Source: a bacterium
GTDB lineage: Bacteria > Arandabacterota > Arandabacteria > Arandabacterales > Arandabacteraceae
Length of the DNA: 12,973 nucleotides
Assembly (NCBI GenBank): GCA_025774405.1
Contig: JALGWB010000023.1
Location: 1 to 12,973 of the forward strand
Direction: 5' to 3'
Shown here: in pieces, positions 1 to 6,317 of the stretch
Layout of the letters: each line of letters opens with the position of its first letter
How positions within the stretch are numbered: position 1 is the first letter of the stretch
Made by a program: the position numbers and the translations under genes
Notes under the pieces: model-generated
Told to the model about the DNA's origin: nothing
Database searches by the model: none
What the model saw: only the letters and a program-made list of their open reading frames with translations

Positions 1-1
1 C

Positions 2-1261
2 ACGATTCTGGTTAAAGTGCCCGGGGAGGCTGCCAGTGTTGAGCTGTTGCTCAGGATACTGAGAGCATGGGATCGCGATAGATTCTATGAACTATTGTTC
101 GACGTCTATGGGAGGACAGGGACGGAGACCGAGGAGGAGGCTTACCGCTGGCGGTCGTCTCGGCTTGAGGAAAAGGGTTTGCTGGAGTTTGACGAAGCCA
201 TTGAGATTTATGGTTATATCGGTGAGAAGGAGGCGAGGGAACTGGCCAGGATCACAGACGAGATCTACTTTCGGCGGGATCTGCCTGCCCGGGCACCAGC
301 CTATCCCATCCTGCTTGGTGATCCCAAGACATTCCTCTATCAGGTGCTTGTCTCGATCGATGATGACGACCTTAGTAACCGACTGCGTGCCGAGATATCT
401 TTCGCGGCTAATCGGGTGCTAGTTGCAGATGCTGACGCCATTGGTGAAGTTGAGGCCATCAAGCGGGCTCTGGATCGCGTATCTTCGCTTGTCAACCTGG
501 GGCTTATCTTTCTTGTAGGTTCAGACCAGACGGCAGCAGTCCAGGCACTCAGAAGGGTCCCGGTAAAGGATCTTTTCCAGATCGGCTTCAGCAGGGTTCT
601 TGATCTCAAGACACTTGCTCAGGAGGTGGTGAGAAAGTGGTGGCCGGAATGGAAGATGCGCGGGCTTATCTTCCTTGAGCATCCCCAGGATGAAATAATG
701 CGTGGGGCACTGATGAGAGTTCCCCAGTATTATGCGCTTGCCAAAGGCGAAGACGTTGAGTTCCGTGATTTTCGCGCCATGGATGAGGTCAATGAGGCTC
801 GCAGGGCAATTGAGCAGGTTGGTGCGCTTGCTCATCTCATGTTCAGTCAGATCGGCATACCCAGGCCACACGAGGCAAGAGTTGCACTTGAAGAGGTATT
901 CGGACATGGGATAGAGGATATGAGCTTCCGCAACCTACTTGTCACCGGTTTCATTCACTATGCACTATCCGGTGAATTCAAGATCCAGCCAATCAGACGC
1001 CATGAGGTCCGAAGAATGTTTGAAATGTTGCTTGAACGCAAGCAAGATGGTAGAAGAGTGATTGCAGGCAGGTTGAAGCAGCAATTCTTTGACTGGCTGC
1101 ACGGGATTGCCAAGCTTGATTCGAGGAAATGGCAGATGGTGGAGGAGTTCATAAGGAATTCCCTCATGGGTTTTGAGGATGAGATTGCCCACATCACTTC
1201 ATGGGAAGATCTTGACCCACGCTACGTCGCGAGTCTGATCTTTAGCAAGCAACCTTCTTGA
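2..1261 (+). CDS. DUF6178-like protein of unknown function, 5' end cut by the window
   Basis: The frame is open to the left edge (the codon at 2-4 is already coding), and the first possible start, GTG at 17, has no ribosome binding site, so the true start is most likely outside the window. About 420 residues are visible. The protein is soluble, helix-rich and strongly acidic/basic, with no signal peptide or membrane segment. Recognisable stretches are YGRTGTETEEEAYRWRSSRL followed by EEKGLLEFDEAIEIYG near the start of the visible part, and a C-terminal segment with WEDLDPRYVASLIF. From memory these match the DUF6178 family, common in deltaproteobacteria; no biochemical role is known to me. 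The stop codon overlaps the ribosome binding site of rmuC, so the two genes are probably translated together. Family assignment is from recall, without a search; that the frame is a real gene is near certain. Confidence 0.72.
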   Translation, partial: TILVKVPGEAASVELLLRILRAWDRDRFYELLFDVYGRTGTETEEEAYRWRSSRLEEKGLLEFDEAIEIYGYIGEKEARELARITDEIYFRRDLPARAPAYPILLGDPKTFLYQVLVSIDDDDLSNRLRAEISFAANRVLVADADAIGEVEAIKRALDRVSSLVNLGLIFLVGSDQTAAVQALRRVPVKDLFQIGFSRVLDLKTLAQEVVRKWWPEWKMRGLIFLEHPQDEIMRGALMRVPQYYALAKGEDVEFRDFRAMDEVNEARRAIEQVGALAHLMFSQIGIPRPHEARVALEEVFGHGIEDMSFRNLLVTGFIHYALSGEFKIQPIRRHEVRRMFEMLLERKQDGRRVIAGRLKQQFFDWLHGIAKLDSRKWQMVEEFIRNSLMGFEDEIAHITSWEDLDPRYVASLIFSKQPS

Positions 1262-1270
1262 GGTGCTGAT

Positions 1271-2365
1271 ATGGACAACATGCTACTTGCGGGGATACTG
1301 ATTGCCGTTGTGGTGCTGCTGCTCATCGTTATACGGCAGAGCAGACCGATGAGGGACAGTACAGTCGATGCATCGCTCGCTAAGCTTGTCGATTCCTTCA
1401 AGGATCTTTCGGTGGTTCAATCGCAGGTTTCAGCACTCGCTGTCGGCCAGCAAGCCCTTGTCCAGAATATCAACGGACTTGAGATTACATTACATCAACT
1501 TGAAACAAAGCTGGCACGGGCGACAGGTGATGTCAAATCGAGCATTTCAAGAGACGTGGGCGAGACCAAAAGGCTTTTGACCGAACTTAGAACCAGGTTT
1601 GAGGATCAAACCAAACTTGACGATGAAATCCATGCGGTAACCAGGCGCATAGAGCGTGTGCTTGTTGGGGCAAGGAGCCGTGGGGCATCCGGGGAGAATA
1701 TCCTTGCCGATGCCTTCGGTGAATTCCCGCCCGGGATGATTGACAGGGATTTTCGCATCGGCGGTAAGGTTGTTGAGTACGCGATAATCCTTCCCAACAA
1801 CAAACGCATGCCAATTGATTCGAAGTGGAGCAGCACGGAGACCATCGAGCGGATTGAGAAGGAGACGGATCCTGAGAGGATAAAACGTCTGGAGGCAGAG
1901 GTTGAGAAGGAGGTGGAAAGAAAAGTTGGAGAGGTAGCTTCCTATATTGACCCTTCAAGTACAAGTAATGTCGCAATCGCAGCTGTGCCTGATGCTGTCT
2001 ATGGGTTCTGCAAGAAAGTCCACATTGAGGCTTTCAAGAAGGGTGTGCTAATTATGGCTTACAGCATGGTCATCCCATATGTACTTGCTCTCTATCATCT
2101 TCATCTTCAGATGGCAAGGACGGTTGACTTCGACAATGTAGAAGCCTATCTGACAAGAATCGAACGCAGTCTTGATGAAATGGACAGGATACTTGAAAAC
2201 AAAATTGCGCGTGTCGCAACGATGGCGTCAAATGCCTATACCGAATGCAAGCAGATTCTGGGATCGATACGGGCTGCGGCATCTTATTTACGAGAATTGC
2301 CGGCTGGTGAAGCACAACCCTTAGAGAATCGTGGCTCCGGGGAATCACAAGCCAGCGAACCTTGA
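1271..2365 (+). CDS. rmuC: RmuC family DNA recombination protein
   Basis: This 364-residue protein has the usual RmuC plan. A single N-terminal membrane segment (about residues 5-21) comes first, then a long coiled coil (about 35-130) and the conserved RmuC domain (about 138-335). The domain contains GASGENILADAF, then VVEYAIILPNNKRMPIDSKW (residues 167-186), which corresponds to the family's hallmark 'lPIDaKf' segment, and VLIMAYSMVIPYVLALYHL near 259-277. RmuC proteins limit recombination at short inverted repeats in E. coli and are thought to be linked to a nuclease-like fold; the biochemical activity is not settled. ATG at 1271 is chosen because GAGGTG at 1260-1265 lies five bases upstream and overlaps the previous gene's stop. 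The protein is shorter than E. coli RmuC, with a reduced tail. The next gene, 28 bases downstream, is an alkyltransferase-like protein, so a shared DNA-maintenance role is a fair inference. Confidence 0.9.
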   Translation: MDNMLLAGILIAVVVLLLIVIRQSRPMRDSTVDASLAKLVDSFKDLSVVQSQVSALAVGQQALVQNINGLEITLHQLETKLARATGDVKSSISRDVGETKRLLTELRTRFEDQTKLDDEIHAVTRRIERVLVGARSRGASGENILADAFGEFPPGMIDRDFRIGGKVVEYAIILPNNKRMPIDSKWSSTETIERIEKETDPERIKRLEAEVEKEVERKVGEVASYIDPSSTSNVAIAAVPDAVYGFCKKVHIEAFKKGVLIMAYSMVIPYVLALYHLHLQMARTVDFDNVEAYLTRIERSLDEMDRILENKIARVATMASNAYTECKQILGSIRAAASYLRELPAGEAQPLENRGSGESQASEP

Positions 2366-2393
2366 TTCAGTGGATCTCAACACGAGGACAGCG

Positions 2394-2867
2394 TTGCCGA
2401 AGAAAACATGGAATGAGAAACTTCGGGATAACAGGGGATTGCCCCGAGTTGTCACACTTAGCCCCAAGATGGCAAGACGCTGGGGTGGGAGAACCTGCGC
2501 CATACCCGCTCCGCTTGAAGTGAGGCAACTGATGAGGTGTGTCCCAAAGGGCATGGTGACCACCGTCACCGAGATCCGTAAAGCAATAGCCAGGCTCCAT
2601 GGTGCTGATATTGGCTGTCCACTGACTTGCGGGATCTTCGTCTGGATCGTTGCGCACGCTGCTAATGAGGATCTCCAACGAGGCAAGCGCCGCATCACAC
2701 CCTACTGGCGAACTCTGAAAGCAGGTGGTCTGTTAAATCCTAAATATCCTGGAGGTGTCGTTGTGCAGAGGCGTCTGCTCGAAGCTGAGGGGCACACGAT
2801 TGAGAAGAAGGGTAAACAGTTCCGTGTGAAAGGATTCGAGCACAGGCTCGCTGATCTTTTGGCATGA
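2394..2867 (+). CDS. MGMT family alkyltransferase-like protein lacking the active-site Cys
   Basis: This 157-residue protein has the DNA-binding half of O6-methylguanine-DNA methyltransferase. VPKGMVTTVTEIRKAIA (residues 50-66) is the winged-helix recognition segment, and NPKYPGGVVVQRRLLEAEGH (115-134) matches the MGMT C-terminal segment that normally ends in 'LLeaEG'. Where true methyltransferases carry PCHR, this protein has PYWR at 103-106, so both the acceptor Cys and the following His are missing. Alkyltransferase-like (ATL) proteins with such changes bind O6-alkylguanine without repairing it and hand the lesion to excision repair; that role here is inferred. The frame is open further upstream (GTG at 2331 and 2370), but I choose TTG at 2394: GAGGA sits at 2384-2388 with a five-base spacer, and the N terminus MPKKTWNEKL matches what I recall of homologues. 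It follows rmuC directly, in the same transcript. Confidence 0.85.
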   Translation: MPKKTWNEKLRDNRGLPRVVTLSPKMARRWGGRTCAIPAPLEVRQLMRCVPKGMVTTVTEIRKAIARLHGADIGCPLTCGIFVWIVAHAANEDLQRGKRRITPYWRTLKAGGLLNPKYPGGVVVQRRLLEAEGHTIEKKGKQFRVKGFEHRLADLLA

Positions 2868-2900
2868 ATCATTCCTTCAACTCAAGCACGAGGAGATATT

Positions 2901-3635
2901 ATGGCAGAGGGCATAGGTGAAAGGTTTCAACGGGAGACCAAATACATTCGAAGCTCAATTAGGGCAAATGCGCCCGACTGGAGCAAGAAGCCACCGCTTT
3001 ACAAGACCTATCCTGATGCAGAGAGGTTCAGCCTTCCTGATCCAAAACAGGTTGAGACCCTGAGTACCGCAGAGGCTCTTGCGAAACGAAGGAGCATAAG
3101 GCATTTCACACATCACGATCTCGGTCTCGTTCAATTGTCATTCCTGCTTTGGGCAGCGAATGGAATTCAGCGTGTCGAAAGAGGCCATGAATTCCGTACA
3201 GCCCCATCGGCTGGAGCACTTTATCCGATTGAGACTTACCTGACGGTTGATCGGGTCAGTGGCTTGCCACCTGGTATCTATCATTACGACGTCAGACAGC
3301 ATGGGCTTGAGCAACTCAGGACAGGTCAGTTTGGGCATGAGGTGACGATGGCAACCGGGGGCCAGAAAATGTGTCTTGAGGCTCCCGTGACGTTCATGTG
3401 GACGGCGATATTTGAGAGATCAAAGTGGAAATACGATGAGCGGGCTTATAGGTACATCTATTTAGATGCTGGGCATATAGCTGAGAATCTTGCCCTCGCC
3501 GCTACATCAATCGGGCTTGGAACATGTCAGATTGGGGCACTTTTTGACGATGAAGTGAATGCCATCATCGGAGTGGATGGTGCTTCGGAAAGCATCATCT
3601 ATATGAGTGTTGTCGGCCATCCTGCAGGCATGTGA
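2901..3635 (+). CDS. SagB/ThcOx-type nitroreductase-fold FMN oxidoreductase
   Basis: This 244-residue protein is a one-domain nitroreductase-fold flavoprotein. The FMN phosphate-binding segment is RRSIRHF (residues 63-69). RTAPSAGALYPIETY (99-113) is characteristic of the SagB/ThcOx dehydrogenase branch, and DAGHIAENLALAATSIGLGT (189-208) is the conserved helix plus 'GlGtc' turn near the flavin. The N-terminal KKPPLYKTYPDAERFSLP segment is also typical of stand-alone SagB-like proteins. Members such as SagB oxidise azoline rings to azoles during peptide natural-product maturation. No cyclodehydratase (YcaO), precursor peptide or transporter is nearby, so the substrate is unknown and a general NAD(P)H:FMN reductase-like role is possible. 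ATG at 2901 is supported by GAGGAG at 2890-2895, five bases upstream. Its stop codon overlaps the start of the following methyltransferase by four bases. Confidence 0.88.
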   Translation: MAEGIGERFQRETKYIRSSIRANAPDWSKKPPLYKTYPDAERFSLPDPKQVETLSTAEALAKRRSIRHFTHHDLGLVQLSFLLWAANGIQRVERGHEFRTAPSAGALYPIETYLTVDRVSGLPPGIYHYDVRQHGLEQLRTGQFGHEVTMATGGQKMCLEAPVTFMWTAIFERSKWKYDERAYRYIYLDAGHIAENLALAATSIGLGTCQIGALFDDEVNAIIGVDGASESIIYMSVVGHPAGM

Positions 3636-4441
3636 GGTCCCCATTGACTCGAAGAATCAACATGCTGAGAGCGAAGCACCCTTCAAAGACGTCTTCAGAA
3701 GACCTCTATGCTGATGGGCGTCATTACGATCGCCAGCATGCCGGGTTTGATGAAGACATCCCCTTCTACCTCAAGATGGCTCGTGATGCAGGCAGTGTGC
3801 TTGAGCTTGCTTGTGGTACCTGTCGCCTGGGTATTCCCATTGCTAAGGCCGGTATCGACTACATGGGCATTGATATTTCCGAGGGCATGCTCAGGTGGGC
3901 ACACAGGAAAGCAGATGACGCAGGGATTCGCCTGCGCCTTGTAAGAGCTGACATTCGCAGCTTTTATCTCCGCAAGCGATTTCCCCTCATAATCCTTGCC
4001 TTTAACACCATCTGCCATCTTTACACGAGATCTGATCTTGAGAATTGTCTGGCCTGCGTGAGGGAACACTTGAGCCACGGAGGGAGGTTCGTTATTGATG
4101 TCTTCAATCCAGCATTGCCGATTCTTACAAGAGACCCAAGCGAACACTATCCCGCCGGCGAATATGATGACCCTGACGGTAGTGGCAGGATAGTGGTGAC
4201 CGAAACCAATGTCTATGATCGCGCAAGCCAGATCAACTGGATAACATGGTATTACCACACAGAAAAGGCCGATACCAAGAGCGAAGTACATTTCGGGATG
4301 CGCATCTACTATCCTCAGGAGCTCGATGCTTTACTTGGTTACAATGGTTTCAGGATAGAGGCGAAATACGGAGCGTTTGATGGGAGTCCGTTTCGGTCAG
4401 AATCAGGTAAACAGATTGTGGTTGTATCCTCTGCCAGATAG
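3632..4441 (+). CDS. Class I SAM-dependent methyltransferase
   Basis: This protein of about 265-269 residues has a Rossmann methyltransferase fold. VLELACGTCRLGIPIA (residues 56-71) is motif I, the glycine-rich SAM-binding loop, here with Cys where Gly is usual in 'CGTGR'. YMGIDIS (77-83) carries the acidic residue expected to bind the SAM ribose, RADIRSF (105-111) is motif II-like, and HGGRFVIDVFNP (149-160) is the later strand region. The N-terminal LYADGRHYDRQH is common in this group of small-molecule or protein methyltransferases; the substrate cannot be read from sequence. The start is uncertain. GTG at 3632 overlaps the upstream stop by four bases, consistent with coupled translation; TTG at 3644 has a better ribosome binding site (GAGGT at 3634-3638, five-base spacer); ATG at 3662 is also possible. 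It is probably the last gene of the leftmost transcript, but no terminator is visible after it. Confidence 0.86.
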   Translation: MRSPLTRRINMLRAKHPSKTSSEDLYADGRHYDRQHAGFDEDIPFYLKMARDAGSVLELACGTCRLGIPIAKAGIDYMGIDISEGMLRWAHRKADDAGIRLRLVRADIRSFYLRKRFPLIILAFNTICHLYTRSDLENCLACVREHLSHGGRFVIDVFNPALPILTRDPSEHYPAGEYDDPDGSGRIVVTETNVYDRASQINWITWYYHTEKADTKSEVHFGMRIYYPQELDALLGYNGFRIEAKYGAFDGSPFRSESGKQIVVVSSAR

Positions 4442-4464
4442 ACAGGTTGTGGTAGTTGCCGCCT

Positions 4465-4493
4465 TTGACAATGAGGACTATGCCTGCTACGAT
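4465..4493 (+). promoter_or_regulatory. Probable sigma-70 promoter of the mscS-like gene
   Basis: TTGACA at 4465-4470 is a perfect -35 box. A spacer of exactly 17 bases leads to TACGAT at 4488-4493 (four of six matches to the -10 consensus, including the key T, A and final T). Transcription would begin near 4500, giving a leader of roughly 28 bases before ATG at 4528. This suggests the channel gene is transcribed separately from the upstream five-gene run. Rest of the 86-base gap: nothing else seen. Confidence 0.6.
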
Positions 4494-4527
4494 TGCCGGT
4501 GTGGATGAAACCTTTTGCTGGTGACGA

Positions 4528-5460
4528 ATGGATGCCTTAAGCCAGTGGTTTGAGTCTCTGCTGGGTATCTCCTCAGCAACGCAGACAAAGGTAGCGACAT
4601 CCCTCCTCGGCATTATCTTGCTCTGGATCATTTACCTCGTCATCACTCGCTTGCTCGTTCCCAGGGTTGAAGACCTCTACGTAAGATACCGAATTAGGAA
4701 AACATCTGGATATGTCATATTTCTTGTTGGCATCCTGGTCATAGGAAGAATATGGATCGAGGGGTTCCAATCACTGGTTACCTATCTGGGTATAGTCTCA
4801 GCTGGTCTGGCGATTGCAATGCGAGATCCGCTGGTCAACCTCGCTGGTTGGCTCTTTATTGTCTGGAGGCGTCCCTTTGAAGTCGGCGATCGAATCGAAA
4901 TTGGTGGTCATGCGGGTGATGTGATTGACATACGCGTATTCTCTTTCACGCTCATGGAGATCGGCAACTGGGTCGAGGCTGAACAGAGTACAGGCAGAGT
5001 CATCCACATCCCCAACGGAAAGGTCTTCAGCGAAGCCATTGCGAACTATAGCAAGGGATTTCAGTATATCTGGAACGAGATACGGGTGTTGATAACCTTT
5101 GAGAGCAACTGGAAAAAGGCGAAGGATATCCTTGGTGAAATTGCAAGGAAACATGCCGAGGCAGTGAGCAAATCGGCTGCTGACAGAGTGCGGCAGGCCG
5201 CTCGCAAGTACATGATCTTTTATCGCAAGCTGACGCCGACGGTCTATACGAGCGTCACAGACTTCGGTGTTCAGCTAGCCATCCGTTACTTATGTGAACC
5301 GCGCCGGCGGAGAGATACCTCGGAAGCCATCTGGGAAGAGATCCTTACTGAGTTTGCCAGATGTGATGACATAGATTTCGCCTATCCCACCTATCGTTAC
5401 TTCGACAATGTACTGGAGGGCAAGTCCGGGACACGTCCAGACTCAAGCCCGTCCGGATAG
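4528..5460 (+). CDS. MscS family small-conductance mechanosensitive channel
   Basis: This 310-residue inner-membrane channel subunit has three predicted membrane helices: about 24-44, 60-78 and the pore-lining TM3 with its kinked extension at about 80-114. The TM3 segment YLGIVSAGLAIAMRDPLVNL, followed by AGWLFIVWRRPFEVGDRIEI, matches the MscS glycine/alanine-packed pore helix and the start of the beta domain. RVIHIPNGKVFSEAIANYS (157-175) is the conserved 'viPNgk' end of the beta domain. The remaining C terminus is the alpha/beta cytoplasmic vestibule. Compared with E. coli MscS there is a slightly longer loop at about 144-156 (EIGNWVEAEQSTG), and Arg-Asp (99-100) lies where MscS has uncharged residues. 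Such channels open under membrane tension and release solutes during hypo-osmotic shock. The ribosome binding site is weak (GGTGA at 4520-4524, three-base spacer). It has its own promoter upstream. Confidence 0.92.
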   Translation: MDALSQWFESLLGISSATQTKVATSLLGIILLWIIYLVITRLLVPRVEDLYVRYRIRKTSGYVIFLVGILVIGRIWIEGFQSLVTYLGIVSAGLAIAMRDPLVNLAGWLFIVWRRPFEVGDRIEIGGHAGDVIDIRVFSFTLMEIGNWVEAEQSTGRVIHIPNGKVFSEAIANYSKGFQYIWNEIRVLITFESNWKKAKDILGEIARKHAEAVSKSAADRVRQAARKYMIFYRKLTPTVYTSVTDFGVQLAIRYLCEPRRRRDTSEAIWEEILTEFARCDDIDFAYPTYRYFDNVLEGKSGTRPDSSPSG

Positions 5461-5513
5461 GGCTCAGGGTCATCATGTCCCCACCCATTCGCCCTACCGC
5501 TCTCGCTTGAGGC

Positions 5514-5552
5514 TTGCACGATTGACCTACCTGTCATACCATTTGGTATAGG
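5514..5552 (+). promoter_or_regulatory. Candidate promoter region of the efp-like gene
   Basis: The 113-base gap before the EF-P gene holds two imperfect promoter readings. TTGCAC (5514-5519), 17 bases, TACCAT (5537-5542) has correct spacing but a weak -35. TTGACC (5522-5527), 19 bases, TATAGG (5547-5552) has a better -35 but a long spacer. Either way the -10 box falls inside or beside the dyad at 5536-5549. I cannot decide between them. The rest of the gap (5461-5513) shows no convincing terminator for the channel gene. Confidence 0.4.
5536..5549. repeat. Perfect 6-2-6 inverted repeat, possible operator for the efp-like gene
   Basis: ATACCA (5536-5541), two bases TT, then TGGTAT (5544-5549) form a perfect dyad overlapping the likely -10 region and ending 12 bases before the AAGGAGG ribosome binding site. 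The arms are too short, and the loop too tight, for a stable RNA hairpin or terminator, so a binding site for a dimeric repressor is the better reading. No regulator gene is in the window. Confidence 0.45.
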
Positions 5553-5573
5553 AAGCGTAAAGGAGGGGTGCGT

Positions 5574-6134
5574 ATGCCTGTTGCGAGTGATGTCAGAGCA
5601 GGACACGTGATCCAAATTGACAATAGAGCCTATCGAGTGCTTGAGATCGACCGCCACCTGGGTGGTGGCAGGATGGGTGTGGTGGTCAAGATGAAACTGG
5701 AAGATATCGAGTCGGAAGGTCTGACCGAGAAAAGGTTTCGTCCCGAGGATAAGATTGAGGTCATCGACCTCGAAAGGAAACATCTGTCTTATCTTTACTC
5801 CGATGGCGATACACTTTACTTCATGGATCCCTCGACATATGAGCAGCATGCAATCCCGCCTCGACTCTTCGGAAAGTACATTGAATTCCTGAAGGATGGA
5901 GAGCAGTTGGCGGTGGAGTTCCTGGGGGAGAAGCCTGTCAGGGTATTGACTCCAAAGCTGGTGAAGCTCAAGGTTGCCTCAACAGGTCCACCGCAGCACG
6001 CTCACGAAACAAGTGTCTGGAAAGAAGCACAACTTGAGAATGGCATGAAAGTTCAGGTCCCGCTCTTTATCGCAACAGGTGATACCATCATCGTTGATGT
6101 TGAAGCCAGCAAGTATCATGATCGAGAAAGGTAA
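5574..6134 (+). CDS. efp: Elongation factor P family protein with Arg at the loop tip
   Basis: This 186-residue protein has the full three-barrel EF-P plan. The N-terminal KOW-like domain (1-65) contains VASDVRAGHVIQIDN, the middle OB domain (66-130) contains YLYSDGDTLYFMDPSTYEQ (residues 73-91), and the C-terminal OB domain (131-186) contains the family signature QVPLFIATGDTIIVD (161-175). EF-P binds between the P and E sites of the ribosome and relieves stalling at proline runs. The functional loop reads HLGGGRMGVVVKMKL; aligning it to E. coli KPGKGQAFARVKL puts Arg33 at the tip instead of the lysylated Lys34. Arg at this site is known in EarP-rhamnosylated EF-P and in the EfpL/YeiP branch; no EarP, EpmA or EpmB gene is visible here. 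ATG at 5574 is chosen over GTG at 5568 because AGGAGG at 5561-5566 lies seven bases before it. It may be a paralogue of a canonical efp elsewhere in the genome. Confidence 0.88.
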   Translation: MPVASDVRAGHVIQIDNRAYRVLEIDRHLGGGRMGVVVKMKLEDIESEGLTEKRFRPEDKIEVIDLERKHLSYLYSDGDTLYFMDPSTYEQHAIPPRLFGKYIEFLKDGEQLAVEFLGEKPVRVLTPKLVKLKVASTGPPQHAHETSVWKEAQLENGMKVQVPLFIATGDTIIVDVEASKYHDRER

Positions 6135-6150
6135 CGGCGTCGATCGCGCT

Positions 6151-6181
6151 TCCGAGCTCACATCTCTCCAGACGGCTCGGA
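6151..6181. repeat. Inverted repeat after the efp-like gene, weak terminator candidate
   Basis: TCCGAGC at 6151-6157 and GCTCGGA at 6175-6181 are perfect 7-base arms with a 17-base loop, starting 17 bases after the EF-P stop codon. No T-run follows, so intrinsic termination is doubtful; it could be a transcript-stabilising stem or chance. Confidence 0.3.
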
Positions 6182-6201
6182 TACTTACTCAGTGACCATT
6201 C

Positions 6202-6215
6202 ACGGCGATTGCCGT
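6202..6215. repeat. Short dyad abutting the citrate synthase -35 box
   Basis: ACGGC (6202-6206), GATT, GCCGT (6211-6215) is a perfect 5-base inverted repeat whose last base is the first T of the TTGACA -35 element. The position suits an activator or repressor site, but the arms are short and chance is a real alternative. Confidence 0.3.
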
Positions 6216-6243
6216 TGACAAATCCAGTCTTTTGGGGCATCAT
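6215..6243 (+). promoter_or_regulatory. Probable sigma-70 promoter of citrate synthase
   Basis: A perfect -35 TTGACA (6215-6220) is followed after 17 bases by CATCAT (6238-6243), which matches the -10 consensus at four of six positions including the final AT. An overlapping TATATA at 6243-6248 would need a 22-base spacer and is less likely. Transcription from about 6250 would give a leader of about 68 bases that contains the dyad at 6267-6284. Confidence 0.5.
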
Positions 6244-6266
6244 ATATAGGTTTTATCGTCTCACAT

Positions 6267-6284
6267 CATGCACGGGCGTGCATG
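6267..6284. repeat. Perfect 8-2-8 inverted repeat in the citrate synthase leader
   Basis: CATGCACG (6267-6274), GG, CGTGCATG (6277-6284) is an 18-base near-continuous palindrome lying between the promoter and the ribosome binding site (AAGGAGG at 6304-6310). As DNA it looks like a dimer operator just downstream of the start of transcription; as RNA it could fold into a 7-pair hairpin with a GGGC-type tetraloop ending about 20 bases before the ribosome binding site. The symmetry is too long to be an easy coincidence in a 183-base gap. Confidence 0.55.
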
Positions 6285-6317
6285 TGGAGTTGCCATTGGA
6301 GGGAAGGAGGGAAAGCA

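Noticed and set aside
521..907. Minus-strand frame of 128 codons inside the first gene
   Set aside because: Composition and lack of any recognisable motif mark it as a shadow frame of the DUF6178-like gene.
2331..2393. Upstream extension of the alkyltransferase-like gene to GTG at 2331
   Set aside because: It overlaps rmuC, lacks a good ribosome binding site, and adds residues outside the N terminus I recall for homologues; TTG at 2394 has a well-placed GAGGA.
3695..4291. 198-codon open frame on the minus strand opposite the methyltransferase
   Set aside because: It lies wholly inside a gene with clear SAM-binding motifs in the other strand; its own translation shows no domain, and it lacks a convincing ribosome binding site. 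It is a shadow of the coding strand.
5424..5461. Possible terminator at the end of the channel gene (AGCCC/GGGCT)
   Set aside because: Five-base stem with a nine-base loop and no T-run; too weak to call.
5397..5849. Minus-strand frame spanning the gap before the EF-P gene and the start of that gene
   Set aside because: It would run through the promoter, dyad and N terminus of a clear EF-P family gene, and has no recognisable domain.
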